From positions 3,261,001 through 3,325,000 of the forward strand of contig NC_135550.1 of the NCBI RefSeq assembly GCF_964340395.1: a stretch of DNA of 64,000 bases. The letters run 5' to 3'. The notes beneath the pieces were generated by a model, which made no database searches, was not told the origin of the DNA, and saw only the letters and a list, made by a program, of their open reading frames with translations. Position 1 is the stretch's first letter. The number at the start of each line of letters is the position of its first letter. The position numbers and the translations under genes were made by a program. This document shows, one piece after another, positions 12,791 through 24,877 of the stretch. This DNA is from Glandiceps talaboti. Taxonomy: Eukaryota; Hemichordata; Enteropneusta; Spengelidae.

Positions 12791-13900
12791 CTTCACTCAC
12801 ACAGTTGGCATCTAGACTATATAGGACATGACAATTGTCTTCTGCTATTGTTTGAACTCTTGCTTGCATGTAGATTTCCTCCACATTTCTTATACACAGC
12901 ATAAATTACGTCACTGGATCGTTTATGGGTTATATGTTGATACCAGGTTTGCGTTTAGTCAATTGCAAGTGGTGGTTATGTATAATGCTTCAATAAGTAC
13001 CTTTATACTGTGATTTCCTTTTATATATGCAGCAAAAATGACATCCAAAATACATATAAACTACAGCCTTGTGCCTTGACCTTATCAAAGTGTAGGTGTA
13101 ATCCAACACAATGTGTTTATTGAAATGGAAGTTCTCCCTCGAATTATGTTTATGTACTAGTCGTGAGACTCTATTCAGATACATACAATGTCATGCGGAA
13201 TATTTCACAGAGTCAATATTTATGTACTATATTCTGTCAAAAAATTCATTAACTTTTTGTGTGCTTTTAATATTGGAAAGTAAACTTACACTGTTATTCA
13301 CTTCATGTGGTTTGTTTACAAGGTATAAAAGTTAAGGAAATTAGATAGAAGATATAGGTATTCAATATAGTGTTTGCAATCAATCAATCAAACAGGCCAT
13401 TTCATTGTAGCTCATGTTCTATTTGTGGGTTAGGGCTCTTTTGTGATACTTTAATATGTTCCTTAGGTGCAATGAATATCTTTCCATGCATGTTCTCAAA
13501 TACTACTATGAAAAAGGATTGTGCAAAGATTTGTATCATTCCAGCAGGCTAGTAACTAATCTATATTTGATTATATTATATTGAAAAGAAGTTATTAATA
13601 TCATACATTTGATTTTTGGTGTATACGAAATAAATGTGTCCATACATTATGAAAACTGATACTTTGTTGTCAGTTATTTAATGGATGCAAACAATGAAAG
13701 ACACAAAACCAAATTTGGAATGAACCCCAACTTGTAATCTCTTTTAAGCAAGCCGACTTGCAGTTACATTAGAGTAAAATGAAAATATGGACAGTCAATA
13801 TTAAGATGAAGAATAACAGAAGCTGAATTATAAGCTCAGGTCATCATACACCATGTTTTAGCTAATATTTGAGAACCCTGCAGGCAACACAGAAGGAGAA
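12791..13900. other. No feature seen
   Basis: AT-rich; the small open frames at 12828-13013, 13111-13335 and 13370-13552 have no recognisable product and no supporting signals. Confidence 0.5.
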
Positions 13901-13933
13901 CGCCGGTAAAATTCTTGTCAAAACCTACTAGAC

Positions 13934-13967
13934 CAGGACTAGTGGAAATTGAAATCCACTAGTCCTG
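13934..13967. repeat. Perfect 13-bp-stem hairpin
   Basis: CAGGACTAGTGGA (13934-13946) is the exact reverse complement of TCCACTAGTCCTG (13955-13967), separated by 8 nt (AATTGAAA). It is the strongest isolated short hairpin noticed in the window and sits in a cluster of CTAGTCC words. Confidence 0.9.
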
Positions 13968-15744
13968 CTTAGAAATCTACTAGTCCTCATTTAGTTTCTT
14001 ATAAAGTCTGTATATGTATATAAGGTAACACACCCACCAAAGTACGTATGTACGTACATACAATACATACATACAGTTCCCTAATACATACAATACATAC
14101 ATACATGCATTATACAGCTAGGTTCTCCACAAATTTGATAAAATAGAGGGACATATTCTAATTTATATATAATAATTTTCATATCATTAACATTTGCATA
14201 GCTCAAAATTGAATATAGGGGCACAGTGGCTCAGCAATTGTCTCATACTGGTAACAAAGTAAACGGGGGGGGGGGGGTGTATAAAGAATTTATTTCAGTT
14301 TGAATGATGTTAAAAATCACAATTGATAATATCATAATTTATCATGTAAAAGGTCCTGGAATAAGATTGATGGGTGACACAAATTTGAGGTCGTTTAACT
14401 CGTTAGTTCTCCAGCAGAATGACATAGACTTGGCCTCTCATGCATACATATGTGATACAAATAGGTACCCATGTTAAACCGTGCATATCTTCCATAATAC
14501 ATCAATGTTATGATACAAATGTAGGTACCCATGTGAAACCATGCCACTAGCTTAATAACCATTGATTAGTTTCAAGTCGTTGGATTCGTATTATAAACTT
14601 GTGAATGATTCAGTAAAGTAAAATAAAACACTGTTCATTTCAGTTTTACACATTTGATCTTGAATTTATTTAGTTGAAGTAAAATGGACATGTTATCATA
14701 AACGTTTGTCGGAAAAATAGTGTTTAATATGACGAATTTGTGGTTATGAATTATGCAATACATCATCACTCAAAATGGTGCAAAATATTGCAAAATGGTG
14801 GCCTTACTCCTATCTCGATGATGTTTACATCGCAAATCACATCCAAAACAGATCATTTACATCTGTAATTGTACCTCAGAACCAGAATGGAGTAGTTACT
14901 CTTTGACAATTAGTTTATGCTCCCATTTTTATCTATCGAACCAGTGTCAAAAATTTACATGACAACATACTTCACATACGTATAGACTACGGTCTGTATA
15001 TTATTATTAAAAACTGTACTTATTATATTGGTTGAACAAATACGAATGCTAGCGTGTCATGGTTCCAGCAGTTATTATTGTGAAGAAACGTTGTCTAGCT
15101 TCCCGATCAGCAATAATATGTACTCATGATATAATTTTAATGGGTTTTCACAGCAATTTTCACTAGTCCGAAAGACTGGCATGATTTTAAAACTACTAGT
15201 CCAACGAGAAATTTTGCTAGTCCGGGTCTTCGGACCACAGTAATTTTTAACTCCTGTGGTTGTACTAAAAGTTTAATTAGGATCGAGCCCTGGTAAAATG
15301 ATTTGAAACTATTAAAGGTAGATTTTATCTATCGTCCTTGACAAAACATCAGTATAGGGAACACTGGTTAAATAATTGGGGAACTAAACTAAGGTTTACT
15401 CCCTTTAAAGGCAAGTATTACAGTAGAGCTAATAGGGAATGGGAGATAATTCTATGTGTGTAAAATGGTACTTTTCTACAAATTTAATTATCACTTTCAA
15501 ATAGTCATGACTAGTTTTGATAAAATATCTCCAGTTATATACATCTAATGTTAGTATTTTTTCACTTACTGTGTATAGGTTAAAGATCATTTTTATGTAT
15601 TAGGAAATTAATCAGTGTATAATTGCAGTGTTCATGTGTTCTATACCTGGTGCCAAAGAATATACAGTGGAAATAGGAATGAATAATGGTATTCATAAAC
15701 CAGCCATTTCACACTTTTTGAACTATCTTTTCTAGAATGAAATT
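13968..15744. other. No gene; CTAGTCC-word cluster edges and G-run
   Basis: CTAGTCC words recur near 13980 and again at about 15161-15225, bracketing roughly 1.2 kb. A G-run of about 12 lies at 14266. A diverged direct duplication (GATACAAAT-AGGTACCCATGT) occurs near 14453 and 14512. A weak tRNA A-box-like word (TGGCTCAGC) at 14228 is not supported by a B box. No coding exon could be supported. Confidence 0.4.
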
Positions 15745-15746
15745 AA

Positions 15747-15796
<50 letters not shown>
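15745..15796. repeat. (ATT)n microsatellite
   Basis: About 17 perfect trinucleotide repeats immediately upstream of family-3 copy B. A similar (TTA)n tract follows copy D at 38201. Confidence 0.97.
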
Positions 15797-15797
<1 letters not shown>

Positions 15798-16207
15798 AAC
15801 TGCCTGACCGATCGCTTTGGTATTTGATGGGGTCATTACATAGGGAGTGTAGATGTGAAATTGTTCAAATGAAAATGATCGCATCAGAGATGTGCGTTTT
15901 ATGTCAAGAAATGTAATCTTTGGTCAAGAAGAAACTTAAACTCCAAAACTAAAATGTGATTTTTGGTCAAGAAACTTGAACTCCAAAACTACTGGGCAGA
16001 TTGGTCTGAAATTTGGTGGGGACGTTCTCAGGGATGTTTAAATTAAGATTTGTGGATGACATCATGATGCAAATATGCAAATATGCAAATATGCAAATTA
16101 GAGCTAACACTGTCGTTTTGGTCAAAAATCTTTAATTCAAAAACTACATAGCAGATTGGGCTGAAATGTAATTTGAATGTATGTGGGGATGTATAGATGA
16201 AGAACTA

Positions 16208-16916
16208 TTAACCCTTTGAACCCTAAAGGCCGGTATACCGGCCTATTGGAGTTTGACTTTATATCCGAAAGGCCGGTATACCGGCCGTATCACCTAGCAA
16301 TATAACAGCCAATCAAACAGCTCGTTACTACACGTGTTTGGCATCCAAACATAGTGATGACGTACAGTGTCGGCGTTGTTAACGTCGCTGTGTATTACTT
16401 TATCGGACATCGCTTTTCAAAAATGCCTCGTAGATGTATTACAAATGCTCAAGTGTTGCAAGATGTGTTGAGTTCGGATGAGGAAAATGTGCACGGTAAC
16501 AATTATGGCCATGATAGTGATTTATCAAGTGAGCATTCTAGTGTAAACGGCGATTTCTGCCACGTTGATTCAGCTACTTCAAATGTTTCAGACGATGATA
16601 ATTTAGACCCAGCACCTGTTGGCAGAGGGTGTGGCAGAGGGAGGGGGTTGTGGTAGGGGAGGTGGGCATGGCAGGAGGTGTGGCAATGGAAGGGGACATA
16701 CTGGAGCTCAAAGGAGAACATTTTTCCCTCCCCTATAGGTTGGACAGTCAGTTTTTATCATTTATTTATCATTTATTCATGTTTACACATCTAAAAAAAT
16801 ATATACGGGCAGACAAATATGATTTCAGAAAGAATATGATATTTCGGAACAGTTAACCTGGGGAGCTCAGGATATACGTCACGTTACGCTGGGGAGCTTA
16901 GGGTTCAAAGGGTTAA
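16208..16916 (+). mobile_element. Deleted piggyBac-type transposon with intact termini
   Basis: A TTAA duplication at 16208-16211 and 16913-16916 flanks perfect 15-bp inverted repeats: CCCTTTGAACCCTAA at 16212-16226 and its reverse complement at 16898-16912. TTAA targets and CCCT...AGGG termini are hallmarks of the piggyBac superfamily. Two copies of the palindrome GGCCGGTATACCGGCC (16228-16243 and 16271-16286) lie just inside the left end. At 709 bp it is far too short for a full transposase and keeps only a 5' coding remnant. The paralogous unoccupied site at 25335 (single TTAA) supports the insertion. Confidence 0.93.
16423..16656 (+). pseudogene. N-terminal remnant of a probable piggyBac-like transposase
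   Basis: A 77-codon frame begins MPRRCITNAQVLQDVLSSDE. It has a basic start, a helix-like stretch, then an acidic Ser/Asp/Glu-rich segment ending in a Gly/Arg tract. A basic start followed by an acidic disordered N-terminus is common in piggyBac transposases. The start at 16423 is preferred over an upstream in-frame ATG (16354) because it opens this recognisable pattern. A TAG ends the frame at 16654-16656 within a G-rich run. The +1 frame continues Gly/Arg-rich for about 25 codons, suggesting a frameshift in the G-run. The catalytic DDD domain and the C-terminal Cys-rich domain, several hundred residues in the family, are absent, so no active enzyme is possible. Assignment rests on the flanking termini plus composition, not on a catalytic motif. 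Confidence 0.6.
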
Positions 16917-17720
16917 GCATCTAATGATCTCATAAGTGATATGCAAATTAGGTGTAAACATGTGAAATTTGGTCAAAAACTTTTATCTACTTGGTCAATG
17001 AGACTGAAATTTGGTGAAAGTTTCTAGTAGTGTTATTCTGCAGATTTTCTTTAAAATATTTTGACACAATTAACCCTAGCAACCATGACCATGCCCTTAG
17101 CAACAACCAAATTGCAGTATATTTTGGTCAAATAACATCATCTGGTAGGCAAGTGAGTAAACATTCAAAAAATATATGCAATATCCCTGGCAACCATGAC
17201 CACACCCATAGCAACAGCCAAACTGGTTTATTTCACAAGATAACAGGGATTCTTAGATAAGTGAATAAATGTTCAAAAATGTAATATGTGAATGTGCTTA
17301 GCAACAAGACCATGCCCATAGTAACAGCCAAATGATCACGTATATTGCAAAGATAACAAGAGATTAATACACACATGAATAAAAATTCAAAAAATGTATG
17401 TAAATGTGCCTAGAAACAAGACCACGCCCATAGCAACAGCCAAAAGATTATGTATATTGCAAAGATAACATCAGGGATTCATAGACATGTGACTGAACAT
17501 TCAAAAAATGTATGCAGATATGTCTAGTAACATTATTACACCCATAGCAACAACTAAATGATCGCATACATTGCAAAGATAACAACAGGGTTGGATAGGC
17601 AACTGGATAGTCATTCAGCAAATGAACACCTATACCTAGCATGGATCAGCATGTATGTGAGTAAACATTTTTAAAAACTGTACAGTTGTGCTACAATGCC
17701 ATTGGTGCTATTTTTATATA

Positions 17721-18237
17721 ACATAAATGACCATTGGTAAATTTCACATATTTTATGAGCTATATATACCTCAAATAATTAAATTTGACGTATGACAGCA
17801 ATTTGCCCTAACTTATACTTTTTCTACCAATCCTAATGATTTATTTGTATTGGGCCATGGCAGTATGATGTATCATTAGTCTTGCTGTGATTAAATTCAA
17901 TTTGTTAAGTGAGCTGTGAATTTCATCAGTAAAGTGTTGTTTCTGCTGCTCGTTTAATGATGTCCTCCTATATACTCAATATTATTGGTATTAGTGAACA
18001 ATTGGTTATGTGAATTTCTTGCTACCATGTGATCCCCAGAATATGGATAATTATTCAATATGGTTGAGTGCATGTACTAGTGAACACTGTGCTTCAGAAA
18101 TTATTGGACATGCAGTGTCTCAATTTAGTAACATAGAAATGGCTAAAATTTATGTGAATGTTGATGATGGACTCTGGGTTCAGTTGGTTGCAATGAAAAT
18201 TTGTACTTCATTTTTAGCACAACTGAATGTGTGCTGT
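17721..18237. other. No feature seen
   Basis: AT-rich; the open frame beginning at 18010 runs into a family-5 repeat and is not gene-like. Confidence 0.5.
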
Positions 18238-18650
18238 AGGGACTTATGGATTGGGTTCCGTCCGTCTGTCGGTTCCGTCCGTCCGTCCATCCATCCGTCC
18301 ATCCGTCCGTCCATCCGTCCAGAGCTGGTTCTTGGAGATGCTCGGGCCGATTTTTCTCAAACTTGGTACAGGGGCAACACACAATGGCATACATATGCAC
18401 GTCAATTTGTTTCATGATACGATCCAATATGGCCACCTAGCAGCCATTTTGTTTGCAAATTTTCCCTATCTAAAGCCATAACTCAGACATGCTTGAACAG
18501 ATCTCATTCAAAGTTGTTATTAGGACAGTGTTCTATGACATACATGTGCAGATCCATTTTCGTCGTGATATAATCCAATATGGCTGCCTGGCAGCGATTT
18601 TGTTGGTGCAGTTTTCATGTCCAAAGCCATAACTCAGACATGCTTGTACA
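18238..18650 (+). mobile_element. Family-5 dispersed element, copy 1
   Basis: The head reads GGACTTATGGATTGGGTTCC, followed by a (GTCC/ATCC)n microsatellite to about 18320. The body contains two ~150-bp diverged units sharing CCAAAGCCATAACTCAGACA and ATCCAATATGGC. The head and body match 61781-62033. The open frames over the microsatellite are simple-repeat artefacts. Confidence 0.75.
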
Positions 18651-21600
18651 GCCCCCCTCCCCCCTACCCGACCCATTCTTTATTGTTGAATGGTTTATTC
18701 CATCACGTCATCTTGAAGAGTAGGCATGTCCCATGTCCAGTGAGCGAACACAACATATCTAAGTCTGTTTGATTTAGGTTCACAAGTGTCTGAGTGTTGC
18801 ATGATCAGAGTAGTGATGTCAAGAAAATGTCAACATAAACTGCCAGTTCCTTAAAACCCAATCATAGCGGGGACTATGTCATTCTCAATGACTTGTTAAA
18901 AACTGTAATCGGATGCATTATTTGATAACCTTATAATCTTATACACTTCCTATACAAACATGTATTAAATGAAAAAAAAACTAAAAAATAGTTCAAAGTG
19001 TGGACAATTACTGTAACAGTATTATGTAACATAATAGATATTATTTCAGGCTTTTAGTCAAGGCAACACTTACAGGGCCATTAAAAGAGCAAACACTTTT
19101 TTGTTCCAAACTCAATACAGTTGTGATAGTGATGAAGTTAGACATTCCTGATGGTGAGTATATACATCACAAGTATTAAAGAGTAGCTGTGAATGAGCTA
19201 GCTTGCTATGTGCTGTCAATTTCCTTGAAACCATTCCCCAATTAGTATTAGCATACTAGCAATCAGTGTCTCTTTTCACAACTAGCTAACAGGCAAACTG
19301 GCAATGTCATCACAAATAAACACTTAATGTGTATCATGCTCAGTTTCTTTTCAATGAGTCTGTATTATCTGAATGGAGTTGTGTCCTCAGGCTGGATTGA
19401 TTCAGTGACCTCACTTTTAGAGTTATAACTATGCAGTAAGTAGTAAAGGTTGAAATGTCCATATCAACACTATGTATTAATTCAATTATGGTAGATGATC
19501 ACGATGATTTCAAAAAACATCTGAGTTTAATAGTAGAATTCAAGACCTTGGAGTGGCTGCCTTCATAATCATTCATTGTACACTCTGTTGCCGTCGTTGC
19601 CGTCGTCATCATCATCATCATCGTCGTCATCGTCATAATCATCATCATCATCATTCTCATCTTTTGCTTTCTCTTAAGCCATTTTCATTGGTTACCATAG
19701 TAACAAGGTGTCATTCTTCATTCCCACATAATGATGGTGTTCATCAGTAGGGAAATCAGGGAAAAGTCCGACTTTGTGTAAATTGTCATTTTTTATAGTG
19801 AACTACTAAATTGAATATGTACTTGACATTATTTGTGTAAACTGTAATACCCTAGAAGAAATGGAGAGTCAATTTTTTTTGTAATTTGTCATATTGGCAA
19901 GCAAGGAAATCCTAATGTTGTCACTAAGAAGTGTTTGACAATTTCAGTAGATTCTAACTTTTGACTGACTGTACAGCAAACCTAAGATGTCACAGCCATT
20001 TTGGAAGCATAATGATTATATTGAAACATAATATGAACAAATCCCCCCCCCCCTCCAAAAAAAAAAAAAATAGATAAATAAATAAATTGAAGGATGTATG
20101 GTAACCATCACATTTAAATAAAATTTATGTAAACTTACTCCAAACTGTTTATTTTATCTTTCATCTTTCGTCCACCCAAATTTTCACAATATGTAGGGTT
20201 CATGAATCTTTTAATGCAAACGTGTAATATCTTGGGATATGCCATTACTCAGAAAGAGTCTACCAAGTCAAATGAAATGTTTGTACTCATCAAACACAAC
20301 AATTTATTATACAGCCTTGCCACCATGGCATGAAAAAAATATACATGTACATAGTCTTTAGCTGATGAGATTACAAAATCCTTAATCTATGGCAGTACAA
20401 AGGTAGAATCCCTAGTTTGTTGTTGTACTAAGATAATCTTGTCCTGTCTTGTGTTCCAATTCTATGTCATTCCAATAATTTGGAGTATTATTGTCTTCTT
20501 GTCCTCCTTTAGATACATGTTATTTCTAGACTATAATTTACCTGGCTCTAATTTATGTCTTACATTCCAAAAGCAATTCAGACTTTCGTTAAACAGAATT
20601 GAGAAGTTTGAGGCAAGTGTAGTTTATAGTCATACAATACTTGTTAATTTCATGGAATGAATATTTTAGAGTGTAGATCGGGGTAAATAAACTAGGAAAA
20701 ATGAAACCAACAGCATTTGTATTTATATGGAGGTTTTTACCTATTACTCTGGGTAACAGCTTTTGAATATTATTTCCATAAAAAATTATTTCTTTCAGGT
20801 ATAATACTTCTAAGTAGTATATGGAATAATTAGATATGAATGATATAGCCCTAGATAATGCTAAGTATTTTGTAGCTTTCCATAAAATTTGTGATGGATA
20901 AATCCTTGAATTCCGGAGGGTTATGGTGTCATTAATTCTTTAGTATCATCTCTATAGTGATACACGAATGGTTGTAAATTATAGGAAGAGCTCCATTATA
21001 GGAAATGACAATGTTAGCCAATGCTAGGGTACCGACATTAATGCTTTTCTTCCCCCTCTGCTTTTACACAATTTTTATTACTTCTATTTCCACCTATGGT
21101 TAATACTTTGGGAATGCAGTTCTTTGTAGTATAGTAAAAGACTAAGAAAAATATATAACCTGTACTTAGTATTTGTGAATTCTTTAATATGAAAGAATTG
21201 TACTTGTGGTCGATAATCAAGTATATTTATTTGAACATTTTATAGGATGAACCGTCTTGAATTATTTCAAACTCCTTTTGATAGAATCAAAGATTTTTAC
21301 TATTCACTGTGGTGATAATCAAACATATTTTAATATTTTTACGGTAAAACATAATATTTTGATGAACAGTTGGACATTATCATCCAAGTATAAAAGTACT
21401 GTATGAAAATGATAATGTAGTAGGATAAGGAATTGCTTTAGTTAAAATTTGCATTTTCAAAGTATCTTCAGGAGATGGTTGAAATAAATGCATTTTAAAA
21501 ATTGGGGTTTAAATGGGACAGGAATTGCTTATATTCATACTGCTGGCTGTTCTAGGGTAGTCTAGCTCTTCAGAAGGAACTTTTATAGATTAAATACTGA

Positions 21601-22531
21601 CATGCCATGATGGTGTCCTTAATGAAAATACTGAAAAAAATATATACTACAGTTGGTTCACATGTCTTCCTGACGATAAAATTGTGATTTATGATAGTGG
21701 TATTGTTAAACTCTGTGAATCCTATATGAACAATTTACCACTGTGACATCTAATGACTGCTACATTGTCAAGGTAATGGAAAAGTAATGACTTGGGTCTT
21801 TTGGCAGATAAAAATGAATTGATTCTGTAAGTGACAGTGAAATCAGAACATGTGTTGTAATAACCAGACTGGTAAGTCTATTTTTTGGGCTTGTGTTTGA
21901 ACAAACCTAAAACTCAGCTACTCTTTTACATTCAGTGTCACACTCATATTAGAGATGTTGAGGAAGTACATTCATGGCTTCATAAGCATGCTCATATTGA
22001 AAATACCCTGTAATAATATGATTTACTACAGTGAATGTGAAAAGACAGTGGCTTAGAAATGAATCATCATTTACATGATTTGAAACCTGACAAGTTCAAA
22101 GTCAAAGGTAATGAAAAATTAATGAGGAACCCGATAAGAGAAACACTTTGATTTGCGAAAAAACTCATTAACATAAGGATAAATTATACTCAACTTCCAC
22201 ACTTTTGTTATTTTTTTTATTTGGTTGATTTGATTACTTTGTTATGTGTTCAGGAAATGGAAGTTATGTATACTGGAATGATGGGCATGATGACAATTTT
22301 AAACTGTAATAAAGAGAGTATAGACATAAACACTTCAATAAAATTTGGATCAGCTAGCCTAGGTCATGCTAATAAAAAAGACTGTCCCATAAAAAGAGTG
22401 TAGTCAATATTGATAACCATGGAAAGGGTATAATCATTGTTTTAAGATGCCTACTTTGTCAAACTAAGTAATATTTTTTCATCTTCTTTTATGTTGGAAT
22501 TATCTACCTTGACCTCAGTGTGTGACCTCAG
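18651..22531. other. No gene seen; minor simple repeats
   Basis: Nearly 4 kb of AT-rich DNA. It contains a CGTCGTCATC / ATC-rich tract at 19590-19660, an X-box-like GTTACCATAGTAAC at 19691, and a C-run followed by an A-run at 20042-20070. None of the small open frames (for example 20439-20660, 22221-22403) has recognisable content. Confidence 0.5.
19590..19660. repeat. ATC/GTC trinucleotide tract
   Basis: An imperfect (ATC)n tract interrupted by GTC; it encodes a His-rich run in one frame, typical of low-complexity sequence. Confidence 0.9.
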
Positions 22532-22541
22532 TGTATGACCT

Positions 22542-22774
22542 TAGAGTCTCTCACAGTCCTCCGAGCTTCGCATTACTAAAATTAAAGCAAAACAAATTAT
22601 TTTGTATGTACCGATACCATCTACATAACCGTACTTGACTATCCTTGTACTGTGCGTCCTCATTGACCACATAGACATAACCATTCATTGACATGTGACT
22701 GCGACACTCTGTGTTTTCGCAAAGCCCAAGCTTCGCGAAAACATGGAGTGTCACAGTCACTGTGAGAGAGTCTA
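22542..22774. mobile_element. 233-bp MITE with 10-bp target duplication (Mutator-like?)
   Basis: Direct TGTATGACCT copies at 22532-22541 and 22775-22784 flank an element whose ends are inverted repeats: TAGAGTCTCTCACAGT and, from the right end, TAGACTCTCTCACAGT (15 of 16 match). Inside the right half is a long hairpin: 22695-22720 pairs with 22735-22760 with about four mismatches around a 14-nt loop. A 9-11-bp duplication is typical of Mutator-like elements. Tandem TGACCTCAGTG words just upstream slightly weaken the duplication. No coding content. Confidence 0.8.
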
Positions 22775-22784
22775 TGTATGACCT

Positions 22785-24540
22785 CAGTGATGTCATGAAA
22801 AAAGTCTAATATTTGAGTGTCTAAGGGGTGAGATCAATTTTCGATGTTACTGAGGATAAAAGACTACATTGAAAATTGATCTTGCCTAGTTAAGTCACAG
22901 ACACCCCCCCCCCCACAATAACACTTCCTTCTAACTTCATATAATTGATAATTGTTTCAAAAAGCACTATCAATTTCAAATCAGTATGTAGTAGTATCGA
23001 GTGCTGTCAATACAAAGCCCTCATACCCAACATGAATTTTAGTGCCGTGCATTTACTATTATAGCGAAAATTTTCCTTACTCAATGTGACATTTATCTGT
23101 ATTTATGGGTACAAAACAGATTCCACTGTTAATGTAAAAATTATATTTGTTGGATGTGAATTAAAATGGTTCAACCCACCCACCCCAAAACTTAAAGAAT
23201 TAATTTTTAACTGACATTGAACTGTTCGTCTTGCTCGAAAAAAATTTCATACTCATTTATATGCATATACTTGTTAAGAATAGTTAAAACAAAAATAATT
23301 AATTTGAGAAGTTTTTCTATGTGTAAGATTTAGAGATTTCGTGGTAAAATGTAAACTTATGCTGAAATGTGTTATAGAAATACTTAAAGATCCAATATAA
23401 AGATGTGCATTAGCAATATCAACTCGTATACCATGTATGCGATCATCTTGTTTGCATGTATTGGGAAATATGTGCATGTAGAAATATGTTAATCACTTTT
23501 ACAAATGAATCTAGCATCTGACCCCAAGTTTTATCAGTAGTGCTGTCTATTATTATTTTTAACTGAATTCAACTTTGACGAACTTCAGAATCAGAAAATA
23601 CACTTTGACCATCCCAATGGAATTGAAATAACAAGTTTACAGATATGAGTCAGACTATGTAATTACATGTATGGAACACTTTATCTTGGCGAGGAAATAA
23701 AATTGGATTCATACATAACACGGATGTCAGCTTGGCCGTACTTCAAAGATTAGGAAAATGTCACATGGGGTGAACTTTTGGCACGTTTTCTATAATCATT
23801 TGTGTATGTAAGATGATGATTAATTCTTGATGTATCACGAGAAATATGTGTTCTTATCATACAAATGTCAGTCTATGCATGCAACCCAAAATCTTACACA
23901 ATAAAATACTCTCTATGTTGTGAAGATTATTTTAATATCATGGCAGCAATATCAAATACAGTGAAACTTCAGTTATAATTTGACTTAATATGTTGACTTG
24001 AAATGAAAAAATTAAATCTCTATATGATAACATGAATATGAATATGCCGGTGTGTGAAAATAATATTATCAAGAGATATCTTTAATTTAGTTTTCATACC
24101 TCATACAACATAACTATAGAAATATGAAACTAAAACTAGAGAGAGATGAAGGTAGTCGATGGTGTACGTTTACAAATTGATGATATTATTGCTTTATGAA
24201 AGCAATGAATTAAAGCGATACTTTTGTTTTAAGTATTCAGTAGAAATATGTAAAGATGAAAATCATTGGCAGGTCAAAGTATGCAGTGCAGAAATTGAGC
24301 ACAATCTATTAGTAATGTCGAAGTAGTTTGTGCTTTGAACTCATGTTTGACATATTAATCCATCTATTTATAGGATGAAAAAACCCCAAAACAATCACTT
24401 TGGTGATCATGATGATAACACTTTCTTTACAATGACAAGCTGTATTATAATCTCATGGCAATCTTCACACTGTTTTAATGGTTTAATGGAAGCTGTGGTG
24501 TCTTTGTCGTTTGTGCTGCAAGTGTTCCTCTATAAAGCTT
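22785..24540. other. No feature seen
   Basis: AT-rich; a C-run of about 10 lies near 22904. Small open frames without recognisable content. Confidence 0.5.
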
Positions 24541-24544
24541 ATAA

Positions 24545-24870
24545 TACTAAGAAGTATATAAAGAAGAAACAAAATATTTATTGTGTAGAAAAAAAAGATG
24601 TTGGTATTCAGGAAACACATTTACAGAAAGATAGGCATGATAGCATGGATATTGTGACCATGTACAGTGGCAGTCAAGCTGAGTATATAAGCTCTTTACA
24701 AGTATGGAAAAATAGAAAAATATTTCTTGTGTGGAGAAAAAAATGTTCATGTTCAGGACAACCGAACATTTTTCAGAAAGATATATGTCTATTGTAAAGG
24801 TAATGTTGTGACCACGTATGTATGTTAAAGTGTGATAAGCTGAGTTTATACACTTTTTTATAGCACAACT
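24545..24870. repeat. Diverged ~160-bp tandem duplication
   Basis: Two units share GAAAAATAGAAAAATATT / ACAAAATATTTATTGTGT-type text, then TTCAGGA, CAGAAAGATA, TTGTGACCA and AAGCTGAGT words, offset by about 160 bp. The 140-codon plus frame and 142-codon minus frame across it are not gene-like. Confidence 0.55.
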
Positions 24871-24877
24871 GGACTGA

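Larger units (their letters stand above)
15797..17720 (+). mobile_element. Family-3 dispersed element, copy B, split by a piggyBac-type insertion
   Basis: The head shares GAAAATGATCGCATCAGAGATGT-type text with copy C. It is followed by repeated CAAAACTACTGGGCAGATTGG / TGAAATTTGGTG / ATGCAAATTAG blocks, then five core units near 17076, 17185, 17296, 17410 and 17525, and the GGTTGGATAGGCAACTGGAT tail. The interval 16208-16916 is a later insertion. Removing it restores text collinear with copy C at 25316-25360. Confidence 0.75.

Noticed and set aside
9671-12902. Open frames of 382, 723, 666 and 469 codons
   Set aside because: All are translations of the 21-bp array; two 2-bp deletions shift the frame, both strands are open, and no flanking gene structure is visible.
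14215-14290. tRNA-derived SINE head (TGGCTCAGC A-box-like word)
   Set aside because: No B box at the expected distance and no second copy seen; the match is too short.
18227-18440. Arg/Pro/Ser-rich frames
   Set aside because: Translation of the GTCC/ATCC microsatellite in the head of family 5.
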